NCBI GenBank assembly: GCA_013215375.1
Contig: JABSRB010000005.1
Span: 787-42,814, forward strand
Direction of reading: 5' to 3'
Source of the DNA: Oceanospirillaceae bacterium
Lineage (GTDB): Bacteria; Pseudomonadota; Gammaproteobacteria; Pseudomonadales; Balneatricaceae
DNA: 42,028 nt
Shown: piece after piece, positions 9,665-19,706 of the stretch
Position numbering within the stretch: the first letter of the stretch is position 1
How the letters are laid out: each line of letters opens with the position of its first letter
Position numbers and translations under genes: made by a program
Notes under the pieces: generated by a model
What the model was told of the DNA's origin: nothing
Databases searched by the model: none
What the model saw: the letters and a program-made list of their open reading frames with translations, nothing else

Positions 9665-10228
9665 TTGAGCATTTCACTGCGGGCCATAGCGCCCGCTTTG
9701 TTTTTATTCAGTCACGCTTTATTTGCGCAACAAATATCCGACATCAGCCCCTCGCTGCGTATTGCACTTAAGCAAGAAATAGCCAAAGCCTCAAGCTTCA
9801 GCGATCGTTTTGAGGCAGAAGTATGGCTAGTTGACATGTCTGGACGCATCGAAAACCTAGTTGACGACAAACTAGAGAGACTGCAAATATTAAAGGCTGC
9901 ACACTCGCAAGCAAGCAGACACCAACTCCCTATATCTATCGTGCTGGGACTCATCGAAACCGAAAGCCATTTCAATCGATTTGCACTCTCCCCTGCTGGC
10001 GCCCAAGGCCTAATGCAAATAATGCCTTTTTGGAAACTTGAAATAGGCAATCCACAGGATAATTTAATCGACATTGAAACCAATATTCACTACGGCTGCA
10101 CGATACTGAAGCATTATTTAAAGATTGAAAATGGCAATATGAGCAAAGCGCTTGCTAGATACAACGGATCCAAAGGAAGCACTAAGTACCCAAACAAAGT
10201 ACAAAAAAATCAGCTCAAATATAACTAG
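9665..10228 (+). CDS. Short lytic transglycosylase (SLT family)
   Basis: A 187-residue exported murein lytic transglycosylase. A TTG start gives MSISLRAIAPALFLFSHALFAQQ, a clear signal peptide cut near residue 21. The SLT domain has the catalytic Glu in IETESHF (E100) and the GAQGLMQIMPFW motif, with an ARYNGSKG motif near the C-terminus. The start lies 3 bp after the proS stop with no clear Shine-Dalgarno, so translation is probably coupled to proS. It is much shorter than Slt70 or MltC and lacks their extra domains. Confidence 0.88.
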   Translation: MSISLRAIAPALFLFSHALFAQQISDISPSLRIALKQEIAKASSFSDRFEAEVWLVDMSGRIENLVDDKLERLQILKAAHSQASRHQLPISIVLGLIETESHFNRFALSPAGAQGLMQIMPFWKLEIGNPQDNLIDIETNIHYGCTILKHYLKIENGNMSKALARYNGSKGSTKYPNKVQKNQLKYN

Positions 10229-10345
10229 CACAACTCAACATAAAACGACCTACATCAAGCCAACATTCGCAACAATCCACCAAGCTCTATAGCTTCCACT
10301 CTTGCGTAAACACTCAATTCTTTTAACAATCTATAAGCTCTATTA

Positions 10346-10378
10346 ATAGTTGACTAAAACACTAGGTTTCTCCATAAT
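10346..10378 (+). promoter_or_regulatory. SUF operon promoter with overlapping IscR-type half site
   Basis: TTGACT (10350-10355) and CATAAT (10373-10378) are 17 bp apart, a good sigma70 promoter. ATAGTTGACTAAAAC (10346-10360) matches the left 15 bases of the E. coli type 1 IscR consensus; the right half is degenerate. In addition CTAGGT (10362-10367) and ACCTAG (10383-10388) form an inverted repeat over the -10. Position suggests autorepression by the adjacent IscR-like protein. Confidence 0.65.
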
Positions 10379-10410
10379 TGACACCTAGATCAATTCATTG
10401 GGTTTATTTA

Positions 10411-10866
10411 ATGCGTTTAACCACCAAGGGAAGATACGCGGTCACTGCCATGCTAGATTTAGCATTGCATAGTTCTGCGGGACCAATCAGCTTAGCCTGC
10501 ATTTCTGAAAGACAGGGAATATCACTCTCCTATTTAGAACAACTGTTTTCTAAATTGCGAAAAGGCAACTTAGTTAGCAGCATTCGTGGCCCAGGCGGCG
10601 GATATCAACTAAGCCATGAATCCTGCGACATTAATGTCGCTCAGATTATCGATGCCGTTAACGAATCAATTGACGCCACCAACTGTGGTGGAAAAGGCGA
10701 CTGTCACGCTGGTGATATATGCCTAACACATCACTTGTGGACTGATTTAAGCAATCAGATCCATCAATTCTTAAGCGATATTAGCTTAGCAAAGTTAATG
10801 ATGAGAAAAGAAGTCGTCATGCAACAGAAAATTGAAGTACAGAATCTTAACTTTAGCCAAAACTAA
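10411..10866 (+). CDS. iscR: Rrf2-family Fe-S regulator, IscR-type
   Basis: Winged-helix transcription factor sensing Fe-S supply. The ATG at 10411 ([20 protein letters not shown]) matches the family N-terminus; a TTG at 10378 would start inside the promoter. The cluster ligands are all present with E. coli IscR spacing: three Cys in [19 protein letters not shown], each five residues apart, and the following His. Length is 151 residues. It leads the SUF operon, replacing isc control, and likely represses its own promoter when loaded with [2Fe-2S]. Confidence 0.93.
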   Translation: MRLTTKGRYAVTAMLDLALHSSAGPISLACISERQGISLSYLEQLFSKLRKGNLVSSIRGPGGGYQLSHESCDINVAQIIDAVNESIDATNCGGKGDCHAGDICLTHHLWTDLSNQIHQFLSDISLAKLMMRKEVVMQQKIEVQNLNFSQN

Positions 10867-10968
10867 ACTAACAACACTGTAACCGAATTTTCCAACAATA
10901 CAGTCGCTAGAGCTGCACTGGAAGTTGTTACTTTGTAACGAACCAAGTATTTAAATGAGCAACATTAA

Positions 10969-12405
10969 ATGACAGAGCAATTAGATGAGGCGCTAGCCAG
11001 AGAATATGAAGCTGGTTTTGTCTCAGATATAGAATCACGGACTTTTGAGCCGGGACTGGACGAAAATATCGTTCGCCGTATATCTGCAATGAAAGACGAG
11101 CCACAATGGATGCTTGACTGGCGCCTGAAGGCTTTTGCACTTTGGAAAGAAATGCCAGAGCCAGACTGGGCCCACATCCAGTACGATAAGATGGATTTCC
11201 AATCTATTTCTTATTACAGCGCTCCTAAAAGCATGGATGAGAGACCAAAGTCACTTGACGAGGTTGACCCTGAACTTTTACGCACCTACGAAAAACTCGG
11301 CATTCCTTTAATCGAACAGCAACAACTTGCGGGCATTGCCGTTGACGTCGTTTTTGACTCTGTCTCTGTGGTAACCACCTTTAGAGAAAAACTCTTGGAA
11401 CAAGGTGTTATCTTCTGCCCTATCTCCGATGCGATCAAAGAGCACCCGGAGTTGGTTAAAAAATACTTGGGCTCAGTGGTCAGCCAAAAAGATAATTTCT
11501 TTGCCGCACTTAACTGTGCTGTATTCACAGATGGCTCATTTGTCTATATCCCCAAAGGCACTAGATGCCCAATGGAGTTATCAACCTACTTTAGAATCAA
11601 CGAGCTAAACACCGGGCAATTCGAACGCACCTTAATTATTGCCGACGAAGGCAGCCATGTTAGCTATCTAGAAGGCTGTACTGCTCCACAACGTGATGAA
11701 AATCAATTACATGCTGCGGTAGTAGAACTAGTTTGTCTGGACGATGCTGAAATCAAATACTCCACGGTGCAAAACTGGTATCCGGGTGATGAAAACGGCA
11801 AAGGCGGCATTTACAATTTTGTTACTAAGCGCGGTATTTGTCATACCAACGCCAAAATTTCTTGGACACAAGTTGAAACCGGCTCTGCGGTCACTTGGAA
11901 ATACCCAAGCTGCATTTTGAAAGGCGACAATAGTATTGGCGAGTTTTATTCTGTCGCCCTTACCCGTGGCGCTCAGCAGGCAGATACCGGCACTAAAATG
12001 ATTCATTTAGGCAAAGGCACCCGCTCAACCATTATATCTAAGGGAATTTCAGCGGGAAAAAGTAACAACACCTATCGCGGCTTAGTACACATGGGCAAAG
12101 GCGCTAAAGGCGCTCGTAATTTCACGCAATGTGATTCACTGCTGATAGGCGACCAATGTGGCGCCCACACCTTCCCCTATGTTGAAAGCCGCAATCCAAC
12201 CGCCATTGTTGAGCACGAAGCGACTACTTCAAAAGTAAGTGATGATCAGATGTTTTTATGCCGACAACGCGGTTTAGATCCTGAAAAAGCAGTATCAATG
12301 ATTGTGAATGGTTTTTGTAAAGAAGTCTTTAAAGAACTGCCGATGGAATTTGCGGTTGAGGCTGGAAAACTATTAGAGATCAGCTTAGAAGGCTCCGTCG
12401 GATAA
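10969..12405 (+). CDS. sufB: Fe-S scaffold component SufB
   Basis: Core scaffold subunit of the SufBC2D complex in the cytoplasm. The 478-residue length is normal. Recognisable stretches are [45 protein letters not shown] and the C-terminal [19 protein letters not shown]. It starts about 100 bp after the regulator gene; a small GTTAC-TTT-GTAAC stem lies just upstream. Confidence 0.97.
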   Translation: MTEQLDEALAREYEAGFVSDIESRTFEPGLDENIVRRISAMKDEPQWMLDWRLKAFALWKEMPEPDWAHIQYDKMDFQSISYYSAPKSMDERPKSLDEVDPELLRTYEKLGIPLIEQQQLAGIAVDVVFDSVSVVTTFREKLLEQGVIFCPISDAIKEHPELVKKYLGSVVSQKDNFFAALNCAVFTDGSFVYIPKGTRCPMELSTYFRINELNTGQFERTLIIADEGSHVSYLEGCTAPQRDENQLHAAVVELVCLDDAEIKYSTVQNWYPGDENGKGGIYNFVTKRGICHTNAKISWTQVETGSAVTWKYPSCILKGDNSIGEFYSVALTRGAQQADTGTKMIHLGKGTRSTIISKGISAGKSNNTYRGLVHMGKGAKGARNFTQCDSLLIGDQCGAHTFPYVESRNPTAIVEHEATTSKVSDDQMFLCRQRGLDPEKAVSMIVNGFCKEVFKELPMEFAVEAGKLLEISLEGSVG

Positions 12406-12458
12406 TCAGACTCATCGATTACTACAATATTAGATAAAGATTTCGGGAACAAAGCATC

Positions 12459-13229
12459 ATGTTAGAAATTAAAAATTTACAGGCAAGCGTCGCAGACAAG
12501 CAAATCATCAACAACCTAGATCTCAAAATAAACCCCGGAGAAGTACACGCTATCATGGGGCCAAATGGCGCCGGAAAAAGCACCTTAAGCTACGCCTTAA
12601 CCGGCAGAGATGGCTACGAAATATCCCAGGGAAGTGCCACTTTAGACGGTGAAGACTTATTAGAAATGGAGGTTGAAGAGCGCGCCACTGCTGGTCTTTT
12701 CTTAGCTTTTCAATACCCGGTAGAGATTCCCGGCGTCAGCAACATGGAGTTTTTAAAAGCTTCAGTAGATGCACAGCGCGCTGCGCGCTCACTGGAAAAG
12801 TACAGCTCATCAGAATTTTTAAAAGTGGCTAAAGCTGCCTGCAAACAAGTTAATTTACCTTTGAGCTTTTTAAAGCGCGGGGTGAATGAAGGTTTCTCCG
12901 GTGGTGAGAAAAAACGCAATGAAATCATGCAGATGATTTTACTTCAGCCAAAATTAGCCATTTTAGATGAGTCTGATTCTGGTTTAGATATCGATGCGCT
13001 TAAAGTCGTTGCCGATGGCATCAACAGCCAGCGAGATGGAAAACGCTCTTTCCTAGTCATCACCCACTACCAAAGACTACTTGATTATATCAAGCCTGAC
13101 TTTGTGCATGTTTTAGCCGATGGAAAAATTGTCAAAAGCGGTGGCCCTGAACTCGCATTAGAACTTGAAGCTCACGGTTATAGCTGGCTTGAGTCCTACG
13201 ACCGCAACGCAGAGGACGAAAGCGAATGA
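12459..13229 (+). CDS. sufC: Fe-S assembly ATPase SufC
   Basis: ABC-type ATPase that drives the SufBC2D scaffold. Walker A GPNGAGKSTL, signature FSGGEKKRNEI and Walker B LAILDESDSGLDIDALK are intact. The 256-residue length is typical. It overlaps sufD by 4 bp (ATGA), indicating translational coupling. Confidence 0.97.
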   Translation: MLEIKNLQASVADKQIINNLDLKINPGEVHAIMGPNGAGKSTLSYALTGRDGYEISQGSATLDGEDLLEMEVEERATAGLFLAFQYPVEIPGVSNMEFLKASVDAQRAARSLEKYSSSEFLKVAKAACKQVNLPLSFLKRGVNEGFSGGEKKRNEIMQMILLQPKLAILDESDSGLDIDALKVVADGINSQRDGKRSFLVITHYQRLLDYIKPDFVHVLADGKIVKSGGPELALELEAHGYSWLESYDRNAEDESE

Positions 13230-14476
13230 GTAGCTGGTTAGCCGATACAATCACCCAGGCGCAAACAATAGATGATTGGCTCTCGCCAAAGCGAGCGCAG
13301 TCTCTCGCCCTATTAGAAGCAACCAATTGGCCGAACAGAAAAACAGAAGCTTGGAGATATACCCCGGTCAATAAAATTGAACGTGCTACTTTCAAGCAAA
13401 CATCAACCCTTCAAGACATTGCCACGCATATACCTAATTTGGACGCCATCGATTTGGTATTTGTCGACGGAATTTTTGATGCAGCCGCTTCTAGTAAAAC
13501 ATTTCCAGCCGGCCTCACCATTAACCAGTTAGCAGATGGCAAAGATCACGATTGGGCACTAGAGAGCTTTAAAAACACTAAACCAGATCGCCATTTCTTT
13601 GGTTTAATCAATGATACCTTGGCGACCCAGGGCTGTATTATTGATGTGGCTAATGATACAGCGATTGAGCAACCAATTAGAATATTACAAAGCTTTCAGC
13701 AGGGCTCTCAATCACACACTCGCATTTTAATGCGTTTAGGGAAACGCTCTAGCGCCTGTGTCATAGAACAACTGCAAGGTGACTCCCTCAGTTTGAATAC
13801 TAGTTTTGCTGAATACCAAATTGCCGATCAAGCTAAACTGGAACACTACAGACTCGCACTACAGTGCAGCGAAGCGATTAGCATTGGTGGAAGCCATTTT
13901 AGCTTAGGTGAAAAAGCAGATTTAGACAGTAACTTGGTTGGATTTGGCAGCCAGCTATCCCGCGTTGATATCGATATCATCCACGCAGGTGAGTCGGCCC
14001 ACTCACAGCTCAATGTTATCTATCTACTTGATGGCAAAGAACTGTTCGACTTGCATAGCGCTATTGAGCACACCAAACCTCACGGCACTAGCGAGCAAAA
14101 TGTGCGCTGTATTGTCGCGGATCACGCCAATGCCATCTTCAATGGCCGGATTCACATCCACCGCAATGCGCAAAAAATATTAGCCGAGATGAATAACCGC
14201 AACTTGCTAATGTCAGACGATGCTCAGATAAACACTAAACCTGAGCTAGAAATATACGCAGACGATGTACGCTGTGCTCACGGCGCCACCATCGCTGAGA
14301 TAGATGAAAAGGCCATGTATTACCTCCAGTCTAGAGGCATCAGCCGCTCAGAAGCTCAAGTAATGCTCAGCTTTGGCTTTATCAATGAGTTGGTCGATAT
14401 GATGAACAATCAGGCAATTGCACAATGGCTTCGCCCTATATTGAGACAGCGCTTTGCAGACATGGAGATTCGCTAA
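13226..14476 (+). CDS. sufD: Fe-S scaffold component SufD
   Basis: SufB paralogue that partners it in the scaffold. The 416-residue protein has the characteristic C-terminal half with NVRCIVADHANAIFNGRIHI, QKILAEMNNRNLLMSDDAQI and a conserved HGATI motif. The N-terminal half is variable, as is usual. Start overlaps the sufC stop. Confidence 0.95.
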   Translation: MSSWLADTITQAQTIDDWLSPKRAQSLALLEATNWPNRKTEAWRYTPVNKIERATFKQTSTLQDIATHIPNLDAIDLVFVDGIFDAAASSKTFPAGLTINQLADGKDHDWALESFKNTKPDRHFFGLINDTLATQGCIIDVANDTAIEQPIRILQSFQQGSQSHTRILMRLGKRSSACVIEQLQGDSLSLNTSFAEYQIADQAKLEHYRLALQCSEAISIGGSHFSLGEKADLDSNLVGFGSQLSRVDIDIIHAGESAHSQLNVIYLLDGKELFDLHSAIEHTKPHGTSEQNVRCIVADHANAIFNGRIHIHRNAQKILAEMNNRNLLMSDDAQINTKPELEIYADDVRCAHGATIAEIDEKAMYYLQSRGISRSEAQVMLSFGFINELVDMMNNQAIAQWLRPILRQRFADMEIR

Positions 14477-14478
14477 CC

Positions 14479-15705
14479 ATGTCCTTCGATGTTTATGAAA
14501 TTCGCCAGCAGTTCCCTATTCTATCGCGTACTGTACACAACAAACCATTGGTGTACTTAGACAACGCCGCGACTACCCAAAAGCCGCAAGTGGTTATCGA
14601 TGCGCTCGTCGATTACTACAGTAACTACAATTCAAATGTACACCGCGGTGCACATTCATTAGCCGATGAAGCTACTCGTAAGTACGAGGGTGCAAGAGAT
14701 ACCATTGCAGAGTTTATTCAGGCCAATAATCGCCGCGAGGTCATTTGGACAACCGGCACGACTGAATCGATAAACATTGTAGCCCATGGTCTTGCACAAA
14801 TGCTCACCTGTGATGACCAAGTGCTAGTCACAGAAATGGAACATCATGCCAATCTAGTGACATGGCAACAGGCATGCAAAGCGAGTGGTGCGAGCTTAGT
14901 GATAGCCCCCATTGACGATGACGGAGAATTAATCATCGATCAATATCTGGCTTTAATTAACAACAATACTCGCCTCGCGGCGCTACCCCATGCATCCAAC
15001 GCACTTGGCAGCCTAAACCCAATCAAAGAACTGACTACCGAAATAAAAAAACGCAGTGACAATAGTGCTTTGGTATTGATTGACGGCGCTCAGGGCATTG
15101 CTCATAGCTTGGTCAATGTTCAGGAAATAGGCTGTGACTTTTATGCTTTTTCTAGCCACAAACTCTACGGCCCAACCGGTATTGGTGTACTTTGGGGCAA
15201 AGAGCAATTACTAGAAAGCTGGCCGGTATGGCAAACTGGCGGCGAAATGATCGCTGAAGTCACTTATACCGATGCAAAGTGGAACACATTACCTTATCGG
15301 TTAGAGGCAGGCACCCCCAACATAGCAGGTGTTATTGGCTTTGGCGCAGCAGTTAGCTGGTATGCTAAACTGGATTTAAAGGCCGTGCTTGCCCATGAAG
15401 AAAAAGTACTTAGCTATGCAACGCAGCTGGCGGCAGACTTTACTGGCTTAACCGTCATAGGCTCCGCAGCAAAAAAAGTCCCGGTGCTAAGTTTTGTCAT
15501 GGATCGTGGTCATCCGGCGGATATTGGTTTTATACTAGATAGGCAAGGCGTCGCTATCAGAACCGGCCATCACTGTGCAGAACCTTTAATGAATCGCTTA
15601 AATATACCAGGCACTGCAAGAGCCTCCTTCGCCCTTTACAACACTTGTGAAGAAGTCGATGCTCTGTTCAACGCACTGAAAAAAGTCAAACAAATGCTTG
15701 CTTGA
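14479..15705 (+). CDS. sufS: Cysteine desulfurase SufS
   Basis: PLP enzyme that takes sulfur from cysteine. The PLP lysine is in FSSHKLYGPTGIG and the persulfide Cys in RTGHHCAEPLM. Starting at ATG 14479 gives 408 residues, close to E. coli SufS; an earlier in-frame start at 14425 would lie inside sufD and is rejected. The start is 2 bp after the sufD stop. Confidence 0.96.
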   Translation: MSFDVYEIRQQFPILSRTVHNKPLVYLDNAATTQKPQVVIDALVDYYSNYNSNVHRGAHSLADEATRKYEGARDTIAEFIQANNRREVIWTTGTTESINIVAHGLAQMLTCDDQVLVTEMEHHANLVTWQQACKASGASLVIAPIDDDGELIIDQYLALINNNTRLAALPHASNALGSLNPIKELTTEIKKRSDNSALVLIDGAQGIAHSLVNVQEIGCDFYAFSSHKLYGPTGIGVLWGKEQLLESWPVWQTGGEMIAEVTYTDAKWNTLPYRLEAGTPNIAGVIGFGAAVSWYAKLDLKAVLAHEEKVLSYATQLAADFTGLTVIGSAAKKVPVLSFVMDRGHPADIGFILDRQGVAIRTGHHCAEPLMNRLNIPGTARASFALYNTCEEVDALFNALKKVKQMLA

Positions 15706-15722
15706 TTTTATTGGAGACACCC

Positions 15723-16076
15723 ATGTCAATTGAAAGTTACGATCCAACTCAGCCCAATATACAGGTCACTGACAAAGCCCTAAAGCATTTCACTAAAAGC
15801 TTGGCGCAACGACCTGATCACTTGATCAGATTGAGTATTAAAAAAAGCGGCTGCACAGGTTATGCTTATGTTCTGGATTATGTAGAGCAAGCAGAAGAAC
15901 AAGACAAAATTCTTTCACTCTCTGCAGATGTGCAGCTCGCCGTCTCCGTAAAAGCCCGCGAAATAGCCAAAGGCACTGAGATTGATTATGTGCTGGAAGG
16001 CGTTAATCGCGTGATAAAATTTAACAATCCCAATGTGAAGGCAGAATGCGGTTGTGGTGAGAGCTTTACCGTTTAA
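15723..16076 (+). CDS. sufA: A-type Fe-S carrier SufA
   Basis: 117-residue IscA/SufA-like carrier. The three ligand cysteines are C44 (KSGCTGYAY) and C109/C111 (CGCGESF). ATG 15723 is preceded by TTGGAGACACCC; an upstream in-frame start would lie within the sufS end and is less likely. SufA rather than IscA is chosen from its place in the operon. Confidence 0.92.
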   Translation: MSIESYDPTQPNIQVTDKALKHFTKSLAQRPDHLIRLSIKKSGCTGYAYVLDYVEQAEEQDKILSLSADVQLAVSVKAREIAKGTEIDYVLEGVNRVIKFNNPNVKAECGCGESFTV

Positions 16077-16156
16077 GATTTAACAACAAGGCGCTTGATT
16101 TTGCTTTGAAAAAGCTTAAACTTGCGCTCAATTATAGCCCTGCAAAGAAGACTTTT

Positions 16157-16690
16157 ATGCAACAAAACATGGTGGTCACCCAGCGTGAGTGTCCCGCTCG
16201 GCGCGTTCCTTCCGGCCAACTTACCTCAATTCCTGTCGGTCAATTTATTAGCATCAAGCAAGATCTAGGTGGTAATTATACTGTCACTTGGCAAGGCAAT
16301 ATGCTGCGCATAGACGGTACTGATGCGGGCGCCATTGGCCGTGAACCTGAACAACTTATCTTCAGTAAAAACAACAGCGATGCAATTTCAGAAGCACATG
16401 TTTGGCAGGCTATAAAAAGCGTTTTTGACCCAGAAATACCCGTCAACTTGGTAGACCTTGGCTTAATCTACAATGTAGAAGTTGACCAACAAAGCAAGTC
16501 AGCCAACATTCAAATGACACTCACGGCACCTGGCTGCGGCATGGGCCCCATCCTAGTCAGCGACGTTGAATATCGCGTGGCGCTGGCACCCAATGTTGAA
16601 AACGTCAATGTTGAATTAGTATTTGATCCCCCATGGCACAAAGACATGATGAGCGAAGAAGCACAGCTAGAAACTGGCTTGTTTTTCTAA
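16157..16690 (+). CDS. sufT: SufT, MIP18/DUF59-type Fe-S maturation protein
   Basis: An accessory factor thought to help Fe-S protein maturation. The N-terminal part (CPARRVPSGQLTSIPVGQF, LGGNYTVTWQGNMLRIDG) is specific to SufT. The C-terminal DUF59 domain has DPEIPVNLVDLGLIY and APGCGMG with its conserved Cys. ATG 16157 is preferred; a TTG at 16106 would add 17 residues not expected in the family. The start is uncertain because the ribosome site is weak. Confidence 0.9.
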   Translation: MQQNMVVTQRECPARRVPSGQLTSIPVGQFISIKQDLGGNYTVTWQGNMLRIDGTDAGAIGREPEQLIFSKNNSDAISEAHVWQAIKSVFDPEIPVNLVDLGLIYNVEVDQQSKSANIQMTLTAPGCGMGPILVSDVEYRVALAPNVENVNVELVFDPPWHKDMMSEEAQLETGLFF

Positions 16691-16719
16691 TCCCGCCCCA
16701 AACTAACTGAGATCACAAT

Positions 16720-17130
16720 ATGGCCCTGCCAAGTACCAATGACATCATTGAAGACCTTGAGTTCTTTGATGACTGGGAAGAACGCTATAAGTACATAATA
16801 GAGCTAGGCGAAGACATGCCTAAACTACCGGCACCACTGCACACCCAAGAGCGGCTGGTTAAAGGATGCCAAAGCAACGTTTGGATTGATGCAAAGATAA
16901 CAGAGGGCGTATTTTATTTTGAGGTCGAGTCTGATGCCATTATTGTCAGAGGATTACTCGCATTAGTGATGGCCGCTTATGACCAAAAAACAGCCGCTCA
17001 AATACACGCATTTGATATTGACCAATATTTCAAAGCTCTTGATTTAGAACAACATATCAGTCCCACTAGAGGTAACGGCCTACGCGCTATTGTTGCAAAG
17101 ATCCAAGCACTAGCGGCCTCGCAACTTTAA
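16720..17130 (+). CDS. sufE: Sulfur acceptor SufE
   Basis: Takes sulfur from SufS and passes it to SufB. The 136-residue protein carries the acceptor Cys at C50 in VKGCQSNVW. It is the last recognised gene of the SUF operon, 29 bp after sufT. Confidence 0.96.
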   Translation: MALPSTNDIIEDLEFFDDWEERYKYIIELGEDMPKLPAPLHTQERLVKGCQSNVWIDAKITEGVFYFEVESDAIIVRGLLALVMAAYDQKTAAQIHAFDIDQYFKALDLEQHISPTRGNGLRAIVAKIQALAASQL

Positions 17131-17193
17131 AACTAGCAGAATTTGAATAACCTACTATCCTTATTATAGCGGTGTCTAAAATAAGGATATTTT

Positions 17194-17520
17194 ATGATAA
17201 ACCAAACTCTCAATCACAAACTTCATGAGTCTCGTCATATTTTTGATCAGTACTTAATTCTCGTCAGCAATACGCAAGACATCCCCGATCAATACCTGAA
17301 AGAAGCCACTACCGCACAAATTGATTTTTTAATGTGCTCATTAGACTCAGTCATTCAATTGATTTCACGACATGCGCCTGATGATGAAACCCAACTACAA
17401 ATGCAGGGAAAAATTGAAAAAATCCAACGAATACTAAAAGACGCCAATAGTAAAGACCTTAATCGCTGCGTGCAACATTTAGAGTGCGCATCTCAAGTCT
17501 GGGCAGAAGCCTGTTATTGA
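17194..17520 (+). CDS. Unknown protein (108 aa)
   Basis: No family recognised. A soluble, mainly helical protein with three cysteines (CSLDS, NRCVQHLECASQ) and a final ACY. AAGGATATTTT before the ATG is a good ribosome site. It follows sufE by 63 bp in the same direction but may have its own promoter, since the gap is AT-rich with TATTAT-like elements. A link to Fe-S assembly is not supported by sequence. Confidence 0.65.
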   Translation: MINQTLNHKLHESRHIFDQYLILVSNTQDIPDQYLKEATTAQIDFLMCSLDSVIQLISRHAPDDETQLQMQGKIEKIQRILKDANSKDLNRCVQHLECASQVWAEACY

Positions 17521-17704
17521 TCAATTAATTTAATAAAATACAAACACTTAAAAGTAATTTGTCTTTTACACAGTCACCTTCTTTAGATGACACATAATTA
17601 CCATTTACAATCGACATAAACCCAAAAATGTCGGCAGCAAATACTGCTAAAACGGCTTGGAATATGATATATTCGCCGCATGTTTATTTGACTATAAGAA
17701 CGAC

Positions 17705-19039
17705 ATGCCACTAACCACTGCCAACAAAGCACATCATATATCTCTAAATGCTGAAGATATAGAATTCATCCCCAATGCCAAAGCATTCAAACATGCAATT
17801 TTAGCGCAAATCAAGGGCGCTGTGCGCCGGATTTACATCACCGCTCTGTATTTACAAGAAGATGACGCCGGGCGTGAAATTTTAGAGGCACTATACGACG
17901 CTAAACAACTTAACCCCAACCTGGATGTTAAAATTTTTGTTGACGCGCATCGTGCCCAACGAGGCTTAATTGGCGATCCTAACTGTCTCGGTAATCAAGA
18001 TTTTTATCGTAAGGTTGCCAAGCAATACCTCCATAAAATCGATTTATACGGTGTTCTAGTAAAAACTAAAGAGCTCTTTGGTGTATTGCATTTAAAAGGT
18101 TTAATCTTTGATGACACAGTCATCTATACGGGCGCTAGCATCAATGATGTCTACTTGCATCAGGCAGAAAAATGTCGATTTGACCGCTACCATAAAATAA
18201 ATTGTGCCGACCTAGCGGACTCTATGATTGATTTCATTCATCGATTTATTATTGAGCCCGGCTTTTCACCCCTACTCAATACCCCGCTAACGCTCGACAA
18301 AAAAATCCAAAAAGCTTTCGCTAAAAAGCAGAAATTGTTACTTAAAAAAGCCAATTACAGCAGCCAAGTACACACCGATAAACATGGGAAAATAAAAATA
18401 ACCCCCATGGCAGGTTTCGGCGCTAAAGGTAACAAAGTAAATAACTGTATTCGGGATCTATTTAAACACAGCCGTGAAACCCTGATTCTTTTTACTCCTT
18501 ATTTCAACCTGCCAGGTGTGCTCTCCCGAGACCTAAAAAAAGCGTTAAAACGTGGCGTCAAAGTAACGATGGTTATTGGTGACAAAACCGCCAATGATTT
18601 TTTTATCCCCAGTGATAAAGAGTTCTCAAAGATAGGCATAATCCCCTACATCTATGAAATTTTATTATGCCGCTTTATCAAACGTAATCAGCAGTATATT
18701 GACAAAGGCCTACTCAACATTCACCTTTGGCGCAATAAACAACACAGCTTTCATCTTAAGGGGATAGTCGCTGATAATCAGTACCACCTACTCACAGGCA
18801 ACAACCTCAACCCCAGAGCTTGGAGCTTGGATTTAGAGAACGCATTACTGCTAGAAGACAGCCAACAAACCCTTAAAGAGAAATGGCAAATTGAGCTACA
18901 AGAAGTTTTAAAATACACCGAGAAAGTCAATCACAGTAAAGATTTGGACAGCATGGCCAATTACCCTAAACAGGTAAAAGATCCGATAAGAAAGTTACAA
19001 TTAACGCAGATAGACAGATTATTCAAACGTTTTATGTAA
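17705..19039 (+). CDS. pssA: CDP-diacylglycerol-serine O-phosphatidyltransferase (PssA, PLD type)
   Basis: Makes phosphatidylserine, precursor of phosphatidylethanolamine. Both PLD catalytic motifs are present (HLKGLIFDD and HLKGIVADN), along with long stretches very like E. coli PssA: ALYLQEDDAGREIL, HRAQRGLIG, ASINDVYLHQ, TPYFNLPGVL, VGDKTANDF, TGNNLNPRAWSLDLENA. ATG 17705 gives 444 residues (E. coli 451); the TTG at 17657 is rejected. A small CGACAT/ATGTCG stem lies upstream at 17612-17633. It is peripheral to the membrane, with no membrane segment. Confidence 0.95.
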   Translation: MPLTTANKAHHISLNAEDIEFIPNAKAFKHAILAQIKGAVRRIYITALYLQEDDAGREILEALYDAKQLNPNLDVKIFVDAHRAQRGLIGDPNCLGNQDFYRKVAKQYLHKIDLYGVLVKTKELFGVLHLKGLIFDDTVIYTGASINDVYLHQAEKCRFDRYHKINCADLADSMIDFIHRFIIEPGFSPLLNTPLTLDKKIQKAFAKKQKLLLKKANYSSQVHTDKHGKIKITPMAGFGAKGNKVNNCIRDLFKHSRETLILFTPYFNLPGVLSRDLKKALKRGVKVTMVIGDKTANDFFIPSDKEFSKIGIIPYIYEILLCRFIKRNQQYIDKGLLNIHLWRNKQHSFHLKGIVADNQYHLLTGNNLNPRAWSLDLENALLLEDSQQTLKEKWQIELQEVLKYTEKVNHSKDLDSMANYPKQVKDPIRKLQLTQIDRLFKRFM

Positions 19040-19068
19040 TAGATAATTAAGCCGCTTTAACGGCAGAA

Positions 19069-19101
19069 CTAGCGCTTTGTCATGCTCATGCAAAGCGCTA
19101 G
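19069..19101. terminator. Bidirectional terminator between pssA and marC
   Basis: CTAGCGCTTTG (19069-19079) pairs perfectly with CAAAGCGCTAG (19091-19101); the loop itself contains CATG-CT-CATG. It sits between convergent genes, followed by AAAATTT. Confidence 0.7.
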
Positions 19102-19106
19102 AAAAT

Positions 19107-19706
19107 TTAACCCGCTGTAATATTAACGATACCATCGTAGATAAATTGAATAGCCAGCGCCGCCAAAATCACCCCTAGAAAACGCCTTAAAATATCATCA
19201 CCCGTCCGCCCTATCACCCTTTTGATATACCTTGAAAGCAACATGCAGCACAAAGTCGCTAAAGTAATCGTTAAAATGGCTGCCGCTACTGCAATATCGG
19301 CCTCGGCCTTCTCTGATTGTGAAAACAACAGGATAGCCAGTGTCAGGGACCCCGGCCCCGCCATCATCGGTATCGCCATCGGATAAACAGAGATATCACT
19401 GTTACCATTGCTCGATACCATACTAATTTCTTGGGTAATCAAATTAAAGGCTGTAAAAAATAACAATATGCCTCCAGAGATTCTAAATGCATGGATACTG
19501 ACACCAAGCATGTTCAAAAAAGGCTCGCCATAGAGACCAAATAACAACAGCAACGAAGTGGCGATAAGCACCGATTTAAAGGCCATCTTTAACCGGAATT
19601 TTTTATCATCTGGGGGTACTAATGAATGAAATACTAACGCGGTCCCGATGGGATCTACAATCACCATCAAAGATGCTAAGCCTGCAAAATATATCGATAA
19701 GTCCAT
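19107..19706 (-). CDS. MarC-family integral membrane protein
   Basis: 199 residues with about six hydrophobic segments. The MarC signatures LMVIVDPIGTALVF, FRISGGILLFFTAFNLI and YPMAIPMMAGPGSLT are clear. The family's function is unknown; the original link to multidrug resistance was withdrawn. It is convergent with pssA. Confidence 0.9.
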   Translation of the reverse strand: MDLSIYFAGLASLMVIVDPIGTALVFHSLVPPDDKKFRLKMAFKSVLIATSLLLLFGLYGEPFLNMLGVSIHAFRISGGILLFFTAFNLITQEISMVSSNGNSDISVYPMAIPMMAGPGSLTLAILLFSQSEKAEADIAVAAAILTITLATLCCMLLSRYIKRVIGRTGDDILRRFLGVILAALAIQFIYDGIVNITAG

